From positions 1 to 27,609 of the forward strand of contig JAGAFM010000140.1 of the NCBI GenBank assembly GCA_017612655.1: a stretch of 27,609 nt of DNA, in the 5' to 3' direction. The translations under genes were made by a program, and so were the position numbers. The notes under the pieces were generated by a model. It saw nothing but the letters and a program-made list of their open reading frames with translations. It was not told where the DNA came from and made no database searches. Source of the DNA: Clostridia bacterium. GTDB taxonomy: Bacteria > Bacillota > Clostridia > Oscillospirales > CAG-272. Within the stretch, counting starts at the first letter, position 1. Every line of letters begins with the position of its first letter. This document shows positions 1 through 7,363 of this stretch, piece after piece.

Positions 1-69
1 AGACTCGCAAGAGCAGGGTACTACAGTATCCTGGAAGCTTACGAGTCTATACACTCTGTCAAATGTTGA
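1..69 (+). CDS. Group II intron reverse transcriptase/maturase, C-terminal 22 residues
   Basis: Frame 1 is open from the first base to a TGA at 67-69. It encodes a tail reading RLARAGYYSILEAYESIHS followed by VKC. This resembles the C-terminal end of group II intron maturases, which often finish with a ...aGYYsl.eaYesvH tail. Everything upstream, including the catalytic domain, is outside the window. The adjoining domain V is the strongest support for the call, because in these introns the reverse transcriptase gene sits in domain IV, directly before domain V. Confidence 0.75.
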   Translation, partial: RLARAGYYSILEAYESIHSVKC

Positions 70-140
70 ACGCGCCGTATACCGAACGGTACGTACGGTG
101 CGGTGAGAGGACGGGGGTTAGCCACCCCCTCCTACTCGAT
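1..140 (+). mobile_element. Group II intron, 3' end (domains V and VI)
   Basis: This is the 3' end of a group II intron whose body lies to the left of the window. Three bases after the reverse transcriptase stop codon comes a domain V hairpin at about 72-102. Its lower strands are CGCCGTA and CGTACGGTG, with an upper stem TACC-GAAC-GGTA. Domain VI follows at about 108-137: a stem of GGGGG/CCCCC with a bulged A near position 134, which is the expected lariat branch point. The intron probably ends at CTCGAT, about position 140. The short gap between the stop codon and domain V, and the domain V sequence itself, resemble bacterial class C introns. The class is inferred from memory of the family and was not tested by search. 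Confidence 0.87.
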
Positions 141-175
141 TCCCGGAACGAACCTGACGGGATCCTCCGCCGGTA

Positions 176-1153
176 TTATCCCTTGAGGGACGGAGTGTTG
201 CGGAAGTATTCGGCAACAGCGTCCATGGAGTCGACGCAGTCGGTATGATACCGCGTCATGTTGACAGGATTGCATGAACGCGCGAAGGTATTCATGGTGA
301 TTCCGATCTTGTTCAGGTGGTATTTGGCAATGCACGGATAGGCCAGCGCCTCGAGGAAGGCGGCTGTAGTGAGAAATCCGTGAAGGATTTCCGCCTCTTC
401 CGGCTTTTCCCGGAAGGTACGGTACATCCTGACGTAGAGGTCCGGATGAAAATTGGCCATCACTCCGCAGTAGCCTGCAGCTCCGTCACGAAGCGTTCGG
501 AGGAGCGTCTGTGCATTCGCGTTGAACAGCAGGGGACGGATCCCGCCTTCCGGAACGGGTTCGTCCGCGATCCATTGAATCCGCCGCGCGATCAGATCCG
601 CATCGCAGCAGGTGTCCTTGATAAAGGCAAACCGGCCCGTCGAAGTGCAGTGACGCAGCATCTGTTCGGACAGCAGCCTCTTATACGGACGGGGACACTC
701 ATAGATGCCGAGCGCAAGGTCCGGATCCAGTCTCGAGATCAGAAAATCGAGCTCATTGCACCAGCGGGAATCGTCGGTGATGGAAGTATCCAGTCTGTTC
801 GAAATCAGAATCAGTGCATCGGCTCCGGCCGCTCCGACCGCGGTCAGTTCTTCCACCTGCGCCTTGAAGGATTCGGAAATGTGGCCCGAGGCGACAACGG
901 TCATGGGGGCGCGCGAGGGATCCTTCTTCGCCAGCATTTCCGCCTCTTCCTTGACGACCGAGGTCAGCAGAACCCGCTCGTCCAGATTCATGAAATGGAT
1001 CTCACTGGACTGACAGGTGGCGAAGATTCCTCCGCATCCCTGTTCCCAGTACCAGTCCGTCAGCGCGCGAAGTGCGCCGACGTCAACGGTATTGTCCTTG
1101 TTGTAGGGAGTGATCATGGTCGGATAGATCCCGAGAGCGAACTGTTTTTTCAC
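176..1153 (-). CDS. DapA/NanA-family aldolase or lyase (dihydrodipicolinate synthase family)
   Basis: This 325-residue protein is a pyruvate-type class I aldolase of the dihydrodipicolinate synthase/N-acetylneuraminate lyase family with a TIM-barrel fold. The likely Schiff-base lysine is K179 in FIKDT. Y151 in YECP matches the conserved tyrosine of the family. The usual GTTGE loop that binds substrate carboxylate reads CQSSE at residues 47-51, so it is probably not the lysine-biosynthetic DapA and its substrate is unknown. Translation starts at GTG 1153 with an AGGAGG seven bases upstream (1161-1166). It is the last gene of a three-gene minus-strand unit, 36 bp after the adhesin-like gene. 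Its stop is only about 35 bp from the group II intron end. Confidence 0.85.
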   Translation of the reverse strand: MKKQFALGIYPTMITPYNKDNTVDVGALRALTDWYWEQGCGGIFATCQSSEIHFMNLDERVLLTSVVKEEAEMLAKKDPSRAPMTVVASGHISESFKAQVEELTAVGAAGADALILISNRLDTSITDDSRWCNELDFLISRLDPDLALGIYECPRPYKRLLSEQMLRHCTSTGRFAFIKDTCCDADLIARRIQWIADEPVPEGGIRPLLFNANAQTLLRTLRDGAAGYCGVMANFHPDLYVRMYRTFREKPEEAEILHGFLTTAAFLEALAYPCIAKYHLNKIGITMNTFARSCNPVNMTRYHTDCVDSMDAVAEYFRNTPSLKG

Positions 1154-1189
1154 GGATAGACCTCCTGATTTAGGATCTGAATTGGGAAA

Positions 1190-2254
1190 TCACTCGGCGG
1201 ATTCAGCAGATGAGTCCGGTTCCGTACCGGGCTCGGATTCCGTTTCCGGATTTCTTTCCGGTTCTTCCTGGAGGAAGAAATCTTTGTAGTCTCCCGCGTT
1301 TCCCGGAGCGTTAAGCAGGAAGGAAATATCCCCCTTCTCGGTTTGAAGAATGATGGGAAGATTCCCGGAATGACCGGACTGACTGAAGGTGGAACCCTGA
1401 ACCGGTTCTCCGTTATAGGAAATTGTGCCCTCGCCGACGGAGAAATCAAGGGAAAGAATGGAGGTGTTGAGGGTTGCCAGTCCGACGTAGATCGCCCCTG
1501 ACTTGGCCGTAATTTTCAGTTTGGGCGTATTGTTCCCGAGAACGGTATAGTTCAGGGCTTTCAGATAGACGTCGACGGTCCCCTGGTCGACGGAGAGATC
1601 GTAACTCCCGGCGGAGACGTCATTCAGAATACAATCTCCTTTTCCCACCTTGACCCGGATTCTGGACTGGGTGGACAGCTTGGAGAGCATGACGGAGCCG
1701 TTTGAGACATCAAAGATGTAGTCCGCCGAGTGCGAAAAGCCCTCGATCAGGACCTTGCCTTTCTTGACGTTGACTTCGACATTTTTGATTCTGTCATCGT
1801 CCGTCAGGTAAAGGATAGCGGTTTTTCCGCTGTTTTTGGTGATTCGATAGGTCAGGTAATGGCGCAGCCCGTTAAAGTTGAAATTGCCTTCCGTCAGATG
1901 AAGCAGTGAGAAAATGCTGGTTTCGTTGTCCAGAATGAGCATCCGGTTCTGGATGGAGAAATCATAAGTCCCGATGGTGAAATTCACCAGCTCAAGATAG
2001 GATTCTCCGGTTTCGGACGGACAGATTTTCACATTGGCATCGGACAGATTGATCCGAATTTTGTTGAGTTCTCCTGTGACCGCGTTTGTGGTGATAACGT
2101 CCCCGTCTTTCATGGAGACATCGGTAGAGAACAGGGAGATGTTCGCTTCCTTCGCCTTCGCCGTACCCGCGCTGCAGAGCGCCAGGCCTGCGATGATAAT
2201 GACCACAGAGACGATCAGGAAGATAATAGAAGCCGGTTTCACTGTCTGTAGCAC
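1190..2254 (-). CDS. DUF4097-like putative adhesin, single N-terminal membrane anchor
   Basis: The 354-residue product has one hydrophobic segment at about residues 8-30, followed by a long beta-rich extracytoplasmic region. That region has repeating short strands rich in S, T, N, G and hydrophobic residues (for example the VEVNVKKGKVLIEG stretch), typical of DUF4097/DUF2154-like beta-helical putative adhesins. The tail after about residue 330 is acidic, with many E, P and S. Its start overlaps the end of the upstream HAAS-domain gene by 16 bp, indicating translational coupling. HAAS/DUF1700 plus DUF4097 pairs are a recurrent Firmicutes arrangement linked to envelope stress or PadR control. 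No PadR gene is visible here. The molecular function is unknown. Confidence 0.7.
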   Translation of the reverse strand: MLQTVKPASIIFLIVSVVIIIAGLALCSAGTAKAKEANISLFSTDVSMKDGDVITTNAVTGELNKIRINLSDANVKICPSETGESYLELVNFTIGTYDFSIQNRMLILDNETSIFSLLHLTEGNFNFNGLRHYLTYRITKNSGKTAILYLTDDDRIKNVEVNVKKGKVLIEGFSHSADYIFDVSNGSVMLSKLSTQSRIRVKVGKGDCILNDVSAGSYDLSVDQGTVDVYLKALNYTVLGNNTPKLKITAKSGAIYVGLATLNTSILSLDFSVGEGTISYNGEPVQGSTFSQSGHSGNLPIILQTEKGDISFLLNAPGNAGDYKDFFLQEEPERNPETESEPGTEPDSSAESAE

Positions 2255-3276
2255 TCCCCTTTCAGATAATGAAAGACATCCCGGAAGTGTCTGGGAATAA
2301 ACTTGACGAATTTCATGAACTGGCGGAGAACAAACGGGAGGAAACGAACCGCCAGGTTGTAGATCAGGATGGAAGTCAGCATGGTCAGGCCGACCGCGGT
2401 GATTCCGATTCCCGTTTCAAACAACCCGACCGGAAGGGAAATAAAGAGCTGGGATACCCCGTAGATCAGGCCGATCAGCGCGATGGCGGAACCGGCTGCG
2501 ACGACGCCTACCAGAGCGGCAATCAGTGCGACAATCCCGATAACCAGAACGAGAATGACGGAAAGACACAAAACAGTGAAAAACGCAACGATAAGGATGG
2601 TGATCGGGAGCGTGGCAGCGAACAGAAGCCAGAATTTCCGGAACCCTTCCGGGGAGGCTTCTCCCCAGTAAGTCCGATCAGCCAGACTCTGTCTGCTTTT
2701 TGCGGGAGCTTTCGCAATCTCTTTTTCGGAAGTCTGATAAACGGCTGTCGGCGTCTGGGCAGTGGGGATGAGACGGGTTTCTCCGTCTTCTTCGGAATCG
2801 GCCGAAATCGCGTCTGCGTTCTGTTCTCCGCTCGGAGAGGAACCGGCCTTGTCGGAATCGTCGCGGCCCGGTTCGTCGGTCCTGCGGAGAGCCGCCTCCC
2901 GGGATTCTCTGGTGAATCCGGGAGTCCATCCGTCGGACTCTTCCGGGGAAGAGTGGCTTTCCGGAACGTCAGGATTATCCGGGGAAACCGGTTCCGGTGC
3001 GGACGGAAGCGGTTCCGTCGCGCGGGGCGACTCGGAAGATTTGACGAACTTACGGTATTCTTCATCTTTCATCAGAACGTCGTTCCGGTATCGAATGACG
3101 TGAGCAATGACCTTCTCGGCCCCTCCGTGAGAATTGAGGTCCTGTTCGATTTGGGCATCGTCCATATCGGCATATCGGTCTGTAAAACGGCTGATGTGCA
3201 CTCTGGTCTCCTCCGCGGTAAAACCGGCGGCAAGGAAGCGCTCCTTCATGACCTGATACAGATTCTCTTTGCTCAA
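2239..3276 (-). CDS. HAAS/DUF1700-like multi-pass membrane protein
   Basis: The 345-residue protein has three parts. The N-terminal helical HAAS-type module (about 1-80) has the family pattern of a short protein that watches a following partner. A low-complexity linker rich in S, P, E and D spans about 80-200. The C-terminal half (about 215-315) has three or four hydrophobic segments, and a basic tail follows. The start is TTG 3276, chosen because AAGGAGG sits eight bases upstream (3285-3291) and no better ATG is available. It is the first gene of the unit driven by the promoter at 3336-3364 and overlaps the putative adhesin gene. By analogy with DUF1700/DUF4097 pairs it may be a sensor or partner for the adhesin. 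This is inference. Confidence 0.68.
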   Translation of the reverse strand: MSKENLYQVMKERFLAAGFTAEETRVHISRFTDRYADMDDAQIEQDLNSHGGAEKVIAHVIRYRNDVLMKDEEYRKFVKSSESPRATEPLPSAPEPVSPDNPDVPESHSSPEESDGWTPGFTRESREAALRRTDEPGRDDSDKAGSSPSGEQNADAISADSEEDGETRLIPTAQTPTAVYQTSEKEIAKAPAKSRQSLADRTYWGEASPEGFRKFWLLFAATLPITILIVAFFTVLCLSVILVLVIGIVALIAALVGVVAAGSAIALIGLIYGVSQLFISLPVGLFETGIGITAVGLTMLTSILIYNLAVRFLPFVLRQFMKFVKFIPRHFRDVFHYLKGECYRQ

Positions 3277-3335
3277 ACTGAAGTCCTCCTTTCTGAAAGG
3301 CTAAATGCCCGGATCATCAAGATTCAGTGCTTGGA

Positions 3336-3364
3336 ATTATATCATAAGGGACGCGTTTTTTCAA
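3336..3364 (-). promoter_or_regulatory. Sigma-A promoter for the HAAS/DUF4097/DapA-like unit
   Basis: On the minus strand there is a -35 box TTGAAA (3359-3364), a 17-base spacer, and a perfect -10 box TATAAT (3336-3341). The predicted transcript starts near 3329, leaving a leader of about 50 bases before the TTG start at 3276. Confidence 0.8.
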
Positions 3365-3387
3365 GGGATTTTTCCCAGGATGACAGA

Positions 3388-3407
3388 ATCCTGCGCTCAA
3401 ACGCAGG
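3388..3407 (-). terminator. Possible weak terminator after the YczE-like gene
   Basis: A hairpin with a 7-bp stem TCCTGCG/CGCAGGA and a six-base loop lies about 65 bp beyond the stop of the YczE-like gene and before the next promoter. On the minus strand only a loose T-containing stretch (TTCTGTC) follows, so factor-independent termination would be weak. Confidence 0.35.
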
Positions 3408-3470
3408 AATTGGCTCCCGAAATGACGGGAATCCATCCCGAAATCCGAATGCGAAGCGGAAGGTTCTATC

Positions 3471-4187
3471 TCAGGGAGACAAATCCGAACCGCCGTCCAG
3501 GTTATCAAAAAACCGGCGTCCTCCCCAAAGATCAGTGAAGGAAAAACCGGCTTCCAGCATCCTGCCGAAGAGTCCGATCAGCGGGCCGGTTACAACTGCG
3601 CTGACCAGAGTCCCGATCTTTACACCCTCAAACCGTCCGAAACCGAAAAATGAAAAGGAAAGGATCACGCCGGTCAGGCAGCTGACCGCGTCGTAAACGG
3701 TTTTGACTGTGGAAAGCTTCCATCGGTACCTGCGGGAAAGCACCATGACGAACAGCTCGTAGGCCTCCGGAGGGAAATAGGAAAGGAAAAAGAAGGAAAC
3801 TCCCAGCGCGACCACCAGAATGCCCACCGAATAGCAAACAATGCGGAAAGAAAGCGAGGACGGTTCAAAAAAAGAGAACACGAGGCTGAAAAGGTCGAGG
3901 GTCAGTCCGTAAAGGAACGCCGTAAGAAAGGAAAAAAGGTAACTCAACCGGAACCGTTTTACAAGTATTCCGAGAAGAAGCAGGATAACAGCCTGAAACA
4001 GGAACTCCGACATCCCGAATGTATACCACGGGAGAAAGCCGGAGATTTTCCGGAAGATGAGGTAGGCGGGAGCTACGACCATGGACATCCCCAGATCCGC
4101 TTTCTGCATCATCATGGTGCCGAACGCAAGGAGCAGAATCCCGGCCGGGTAGCACGCCTCGGTATACATGATTTTTCGGGCTAGCAC
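3471..4187 (-). CDS. YczE-like (DUF6198) integral membrane protein
   Basis: The product, 238 residues from the GTG start, is a very hydrophobic protein with about five or six membrane segments and short loops. It resembles the YczE/YyaS/DUF6198 group, including the early motif in which GTMMMQKADLGMS precedes a second hydrophobic helix. I chose GTG 4187 because GAGGAA (4194-4199) lies six bases upstream. A longer frame opening at 4283 would overlap the preceding gene by 77 bp and adds a non-hydrophobic, proline-rich leader. ATG 4169 is another option. It is the last gene of the unit beginning with the ATPase. The family's role is poorly known; Bacillus YczE is reported to influence a peptide synthetase, which should not be carried over here. 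Confidence 0.72.
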   Translation of the reverse strand: MLARKIMYTEACYPAGILLLAFGTMMMQKADLGMSMVVAPAYLIFRKISGFLPWYTFGMSEFLFQAVILLLLGILVKRFRLSYLFSFLTAFLYGLTLDLFSLVFSFFEPSSLSFRIVCYSVGILVVALGVSFFFLSYFPPEAYELFVMVLSRRYRWKLSTVKTVYDAVSCLTGVILSFSFFGFGRFEGVKIGTLVSAVVTGPLIGLFGRMLEAGFSFTDLWGGRRFFDNLDGGSDLSP

Positions 4188-4206
4188 TTCAGTTTCCTCA
4201 ATGATG

Positions 4207-4812
4207 TCAATTGGAAGAGACGGAACCAGATGACGAGGCGGAGGAGGCAGATTCTCGATCGCGAACCATATGCTGAAGGACAATCAGAATTGCAACCACG
4301 ATCGCTTCCTTGTCCAGCTGGTAGAGGTCCACGCAGTATTTGTCGTGCAGCGAGAGCATCTTCTGACAGATGACGGCAACGATGTCTCCGCTTTCATCGT
4401 ACAGTTCGAAGTTCAGAGCGGCAATGTTTCCGCGCAATTGCCAGCCTAGTCCCTCGATGTTGGTGATGTCCCGGATCAGGTGGAACAGTTCTCTGGACAT
4501 CTCAAAGGTCAGCCCGTCCGCCATGTCGATGAAATGCCTCGCGTGGATGCTGAAAAACTTGCGCTCAATGTGGGCGACGGGAAATCCGGATGCATCTGTC
4601 AGATCTGTTTTGTCGCGGAGTGAGAAAAACCGGCTTTCCGCCCGATAAACGATGTTCTCCTGCTCATCGGTGATGTCGATTCTGTGGTGGAGAGAGAACA
4701 GTTCGGAAGAAGTGAAAAGGGAACGGACGGGCAGGCCGAAGCGTTCGCTGTGGTTGACGTTGACTCCCTCGCCTGGTTCCCGGTAACGGTGGTATTTGGA
4801 GAAGGTCCCCAT
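4207..4812 (-). CDS. LURP-one-related family protein
   Basis: This 201-residue soluble protein is built from repeating beta-hairpins. Segments such as ITDEQENIVYRAESRFFSLRD and LTDASGFPVAHIERKFFS show the alternating 'element - x - aromatic - basic' pattern of the LURP-one/Tubby-like (LOR, YxjI) family. The C-terminus is serine-rich and probably disordered. Start ATG 4812 has AAAGGAG about ten bases upstream. It lies 42 bp after endonuclease III and 19 bp before the YczE-like gene, so all are likely cotranscribed. The family is thought to be a structural or membrane-associated scaffold, and no enzymatic residues can be named. Confidence 0.7.
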   Translation of the reverse strand: MGTFSKYHRYREPGEGVNVNHSERFGLPVRSLFTSSELFSLHHRIDITDEQENIVYRAESRFFSLRDKTDLTDASGFPVAHIERKFFSIHARHFIDMADGLTFEMSRELFHLIRDITNIEGLGWQLRGNIAALNFELYDESGDIVAVICQKMLSLHDKYCVDLYQLDKEAIVVAILIVLQHMVRDRESASSASSSGSVSSN

Positions 4813-4854
4813 CTATTCTGGGCTCCTTTCTGAATCATTCTTCCCGGGATCCTG

Positions 4855-5535
4855 TTATCTCGGATTGTTTTCGAAACGGACGTCGGACCAGCGGCAGAGT
4901 CCCTGCGACCGCAGGGGACATTCGCCGCAGCGGGGGGATCTCGCCGCGCAGCAGTCCCGCCCGAAACGAACCAGACGGTGACAGAAGGCGGCGGAACGGT
5001 TCGGGGGAATCAGGGGGATCAGCGCACGCTCCACTTTTTCGGGATCGGAAGTGCTGCACAGCCCCAACCGGTTTGCGATTCGGATGCAGTGCGTGTCCGC
5101 CACGATGGCCGGGAGACCGAAAACGTCTCCCCGGACCAGATTGGCGATTTTCCTTCCGACGCCCGGGAGCGCGACAAGTTCCTCCATGTCCTCCGGGACG
5201 GATCCCTGATACCGTTCCATCAGCATGGCGGACGCGGCGATGATGTTTCTGGCTTTGGTTCGAAACAGGCCGCAGGGGCGGATCAGCGTCTCGACGGTGG
5301 CAGTGTCTGCCCGGGACAGGGAACTGCAGTTCGGATAGTACCGGAACAGTTCTCTGCTGACTTCGTTTACGCGGCGGTCTGTGCACTGGGCGGAAAGAAT
5401 TCCCATGATCAGGAGCTTCCAGGGGTCGGATCCGGCTTCCAGCGCGCAGGAGGCGTCCGGATAGACCGATTCAAGCGCCTCCGTAATGCGGAGAGCCAGT
5501 TCCCCCTTGTCCTGAGGGGCACACATGGCGTTCAA
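4855..5535 (-). CDS. nth: Endonuclease III
   Basis: This base-excision DNA glycosylase/AP lyase removes oxidised pyrimidines. The 226-residue protein has the helix-hairpin-helix LPGVGRKIA (123-131) with catalytic K129, and the catalytic aspartate D147 in VADTHC. Four cysteines, C196, C203, C206 and C214, form the [4Fe-4S] cluster loop. The last spacing is seven residues rather than the usual five. The start is TTG 5535, with AGGAGG overlapping the stop codon of the ATPase gene and placed seven to eight bases upstream. ATG 5526 is possible but would be 17 bases from the ribosome binding site. The 11-bp gap suggests translational coupling to the ATPase. Confidence 0.95.
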   Translation of the reverse strand: MNAMCAPQDKGELALRITEALESVYPDASCALEAGSDPWKLLIMGILSAQCTDRRVNEVSRELFRYYPNCSSLSRADTATVETLIRPCGLFRTKARNIIAASAMLMERYQGSVPEDMEELVALPGVGRKIANLVRGDVFGLPAIVADTHCIRIANRLGLCSTSDPEKVERALIPLIPPNRSAAFCHRLVRFGRDCCAARSPRCGECPLRSQGLCRWSDVRFENNPR

Positions 5536-5546
5536 AGGGGGCCCTC

Positions 5547-6926
5547 CTACAGTTCGATTTCTTCAAACAGCGAGTTTTCGGGGGAAACTGTCTTTGGAAC
5601 GGGAGACTCCTCTTCCGCTTCCGCACTGTTTGGACGGGATTCCAGCCGGACGGCTCCTCCGTTCAGAACCTGCACGAACTGCGTCCCGGGATTCTGCAGC
5701 AGAATATTCAGGATAGTGCAGTAATCCCGGATGATCTCGCGCGGAGTAATCATGGAATCCGCGCCGATCCGGGAAAGGCAGATGTCGAGAAATTCAACCA
5801 TTTCCTCCCGGGAGACGGGAGGAGTCCAGTCGTACTGCATCGAATGGAGGCGGGTGACCCTCGTGACGAGTGCGAACAGTTCGTCTTTTGAGAGTCTGCG
5901 CAACCGGATGACGGGGCCGATCAGGTTCTTGTAGACGGTTCGGTTATCAGCGGAAATCCCGTTGAACTGACCTTCCGCCAGACGGGAGTGGAGAGCCTCA
6001 TAGCTGTACAGTCCCCGTCTGGTGTCCTCTAGAAACTGGGGAGTGCCTCCGAACAGGAGGCAGATTCCCTCCGCCTTTCCCTGAAGGACATCGTTGAACA
6101 TGGTCAGCAGCTTTTCGTAGTTTTTCTCGCGGGCGACCCGGTTCGAGATCTTGTAGAGATTGACGCACTCGTCGACGGCAATCAGAAGACCCGCATAGCC
6201 GATTCTGCGGAAAAAGACGGCCCAGAGCTTGCAGAACTCATACCAGGTTTCGTCGGTGATAATGGCTCCTACGGATAGATCCGCCCTGGCTTCGGTCTTG
6301 GTGGAATATTCTCCTCGAAACCAGCGAAGGCAGCAGTTCTTCTTTTCGTCGTCTCCGTCGAGATACGCCTGATAATACACGTGGAGAACTCTCGCGAAAT
6401 CAAATCCGCATACCTCGCCGGACACGTCGTCTGCAACCGAAAAGATGTGTTCCCGGACGAATTCCGCGAAGGCTTCGGTTTCCGGCGACAGCCCGGAGGA
6501 GGCGGCTTCGGACTGGAGGGAGGAGAGCCAGCGGGTCAGAATGAAAGGGAGGGCGCCCCCGTCGGGGACGGATTTTGTGGAAAGATTTTTGATCAGCTCG
6601 CGGTACGTCGCGAGACCTGCACCGTTTCCTCCGCTGATTCTCCGCTCTGGGGAAAGGTCCGCATCCGCACAGACGAAATTCCTTTCCATGGCGGAGCTGC
6701 GGATCAACTGGATCAGAAAGCTCTTGCCTGAGCCGTATTTGCCGATCAGAAAGCGGATGGTGGAAGCGCCTTCGGAAACGGAGTCCAGATCCCCGGCCAG
6801 GGCCGCGATTTCCTCCGTTCTTCCGATCGCAAGATAGGGAGCGCCGGTGCGCGGAACCACTCCGGCGGAAACGGCGTTCATCAGTGTTGAAAGAATCCTC
6901 TTCGGTATCTTCTGCGAATTATCCAT
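5547..6926 (-). CDS. BrxD-like P-loop ATPase (DUF2791 family)
   Basis: The protein is about 459 residues. The Walker A motif is GKYGSGKS (residues 62-69 from ATG 6926). The Walker B motif is LLIAVDEC (about 247-254) with D and E at the catalytic positions, and LLFGGTP (about 290-296) looks like a sensor-1 strand. The layout fits the AAA/ORC-like ATPases of the BREX BrxD/DUF2791 type. The acidic C-terminus ends in FEEIEL. No other BREX gene (brxL, pglX, pglZ, brxC) is in the window, so a defence role is not shown. Related stand-alone ATPases in Firmicutes occur with DNA repair or TerB/helicase genes. It heads the operon containing endonuclease III. GGAGGG lies ten bases before ATG 6926; TTG 6932 is the alternative start. 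Confidence 0.75.
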   Translation of the reverse strand: MDNSQKIPKRILSTLMNAVSAGVVPRTGAPYLAIGRTEEIAALAGDLDSVSEGASTIRFLIGKYGSGKSFLIQLIRSSAMERNFVCADADLSPERRISGGNGAGLATYRELIKNLSTKSVPDGGALPFILTRWLSSLQSEAASSGLSPETEAFAEFVREHIFSVADDVSGEVCGFDFARVLHVYYQAYLDGDDEKKNCCLRWFRGEYSTKTEARADLSVGAIITDETWYEFCKLWAVFFRRIGYAGLLIAVDECVNLYKISNRVAREKNYEKLLTMFNDVLQGKAEGICLLFGGTPQFLEDTRRGLYSYEALHSRLAEGQFNGISADNRTVYKNLIGPVIRLRRLSKDELFALVTRVTRLHSMQYDWTPPVSREEMVEFLDICLSRIGADSMITPREIIRDYCTILNILLQNPGTQFVQVLNGGAVRLESRPNSAEAEEESPVPKTVSPENSLFEEIEL

Positions 6927-7000
6927 GGACAAAACACCCTCCGGACGATGATCGGATCAGAGAGAAAAAGGGAAATGCTCACTTCTGAAAATCACCTGAT

Positions 7001-7029
7001 ATTATACCATCTTTTCGGTTTGTCTGCAA
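7001..7029 (-). promoter_or_regulatory. Sigma-A promoter for the ATPase-nth-LURP-YczE unit
   Basis: On the minus strand the boxes are TTGCAG (7024-7029) and a perfect TATAAT (7001-7006), separated by 17 bases. It points to the ATPase gene about 70 bp away and is divergent from the glgC promoter. Confidence 0.72.
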
Positions 7030-7069
7030 GAGCTTTCGGCATTTTGAATTCTCTGTTTCGAACCTGCGG

Positions 7070-7105
7070 TTCCGCTTCCCGGAAAAGCAGGGAAACTCCG
7101 CGGAA
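7070..7105. other. Imperfect hairpin between divergent promoters
   Basis: The arms TTCCGC-TTCCC (7070-7080) and GGGAA-actcc-GCGGAA (7090-7105) can pair with a nine-base loop and a five-base bulge. It lies between the two divergent promoters, outside any gene. It could be an operator or a leftover terminator, but no strong T-run follows on either strand. Nothing else is recognised in 7030-7163. Confidence 0.35.
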
Positions 7106-7163
7106 AGGCGGCCTGCGTTTTCCAAAGCGCGGAATGGAAATGCTCCGGAAACGGAAAAAAAGA

Positions 7164-7192
7164 TTGCTTTTGCTCCTGTTCTATGCTAAAAT
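7164..7192 (+). promoter_or_regulatory. Sigma-A promoter for the glycogen operon
   Basis: The -35 box TTGCTT (7164-7169) and -10 box TAAAAT (7187-7192) are separated by 17 bases. The predicted start near 7199 leaves a leader of about 165 bases before glgC. No riboswitch class was recognised in the leader. Confidence 0.68.
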
Positions 7193-7243
7193 ATAAAGAG
7201 AACAAACCGCACTATCCTCTGCCTGGAGAAACACGTTTCCCGC

Positions 7244-7275
7244 TTTTGCTCCCCTTTTTCGTTTTCCGAGCAAAA
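7244..7275 (+). other. Hairpin in the glgC leader
   Basis: The 5' arm TTTTGCTC (7244-7251) pairs perfectly with GAGCAAAA (7268-7275) across a 16-base pyrimidine-rich loop. It sits in the predicted untranslated leader, about 90 bases before the glgC start. It is not followed by a T-run and so is not a terminator on its own. A regulatory role is speculation. Confidence 0.35.
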
Positions 7276-7363
7276 CCAGCATCCTCTTTTCACCGGGACA
7301 ACCCGTGCCTTTTCCGGCCGCTTCGTCCGTTGTTCTTCTTTCAAATTGATCGGGAGGAGAGTT

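Noticed and set aside
63..248. A short plus-strand open frame over the intron end
   Set aside because: It runs through domains V and VI of the group II intron, which act as RNA, and into the neighbouring gene's 3' end.
3300..3470. A small gene in the 170-bp gap between the YczE-like and HAAS genes
   Set aside because: Open frames there lack ribosome binding sites and overlap the promoter and a hairpin.
2269..3696. A 475-codon open frame on the plus strand opposite the HAAS gene and the end of the YczE-like gene
   Set aside because: It crosses a consensus minus-strand promoter and two genes, and its composition is low-complexity without any domain.
5547..6932. A BREX phage-defence island
   Set aside because: Only a BrxD-like ATPase is present; no methylase, PglZ, BrxC or BrxL gene lies within the window.
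7199..7363. A known riboswitch in the glgC leader
   Set aside because: I saw only a simple hairpin and no conserved aptamer core of any class I know.
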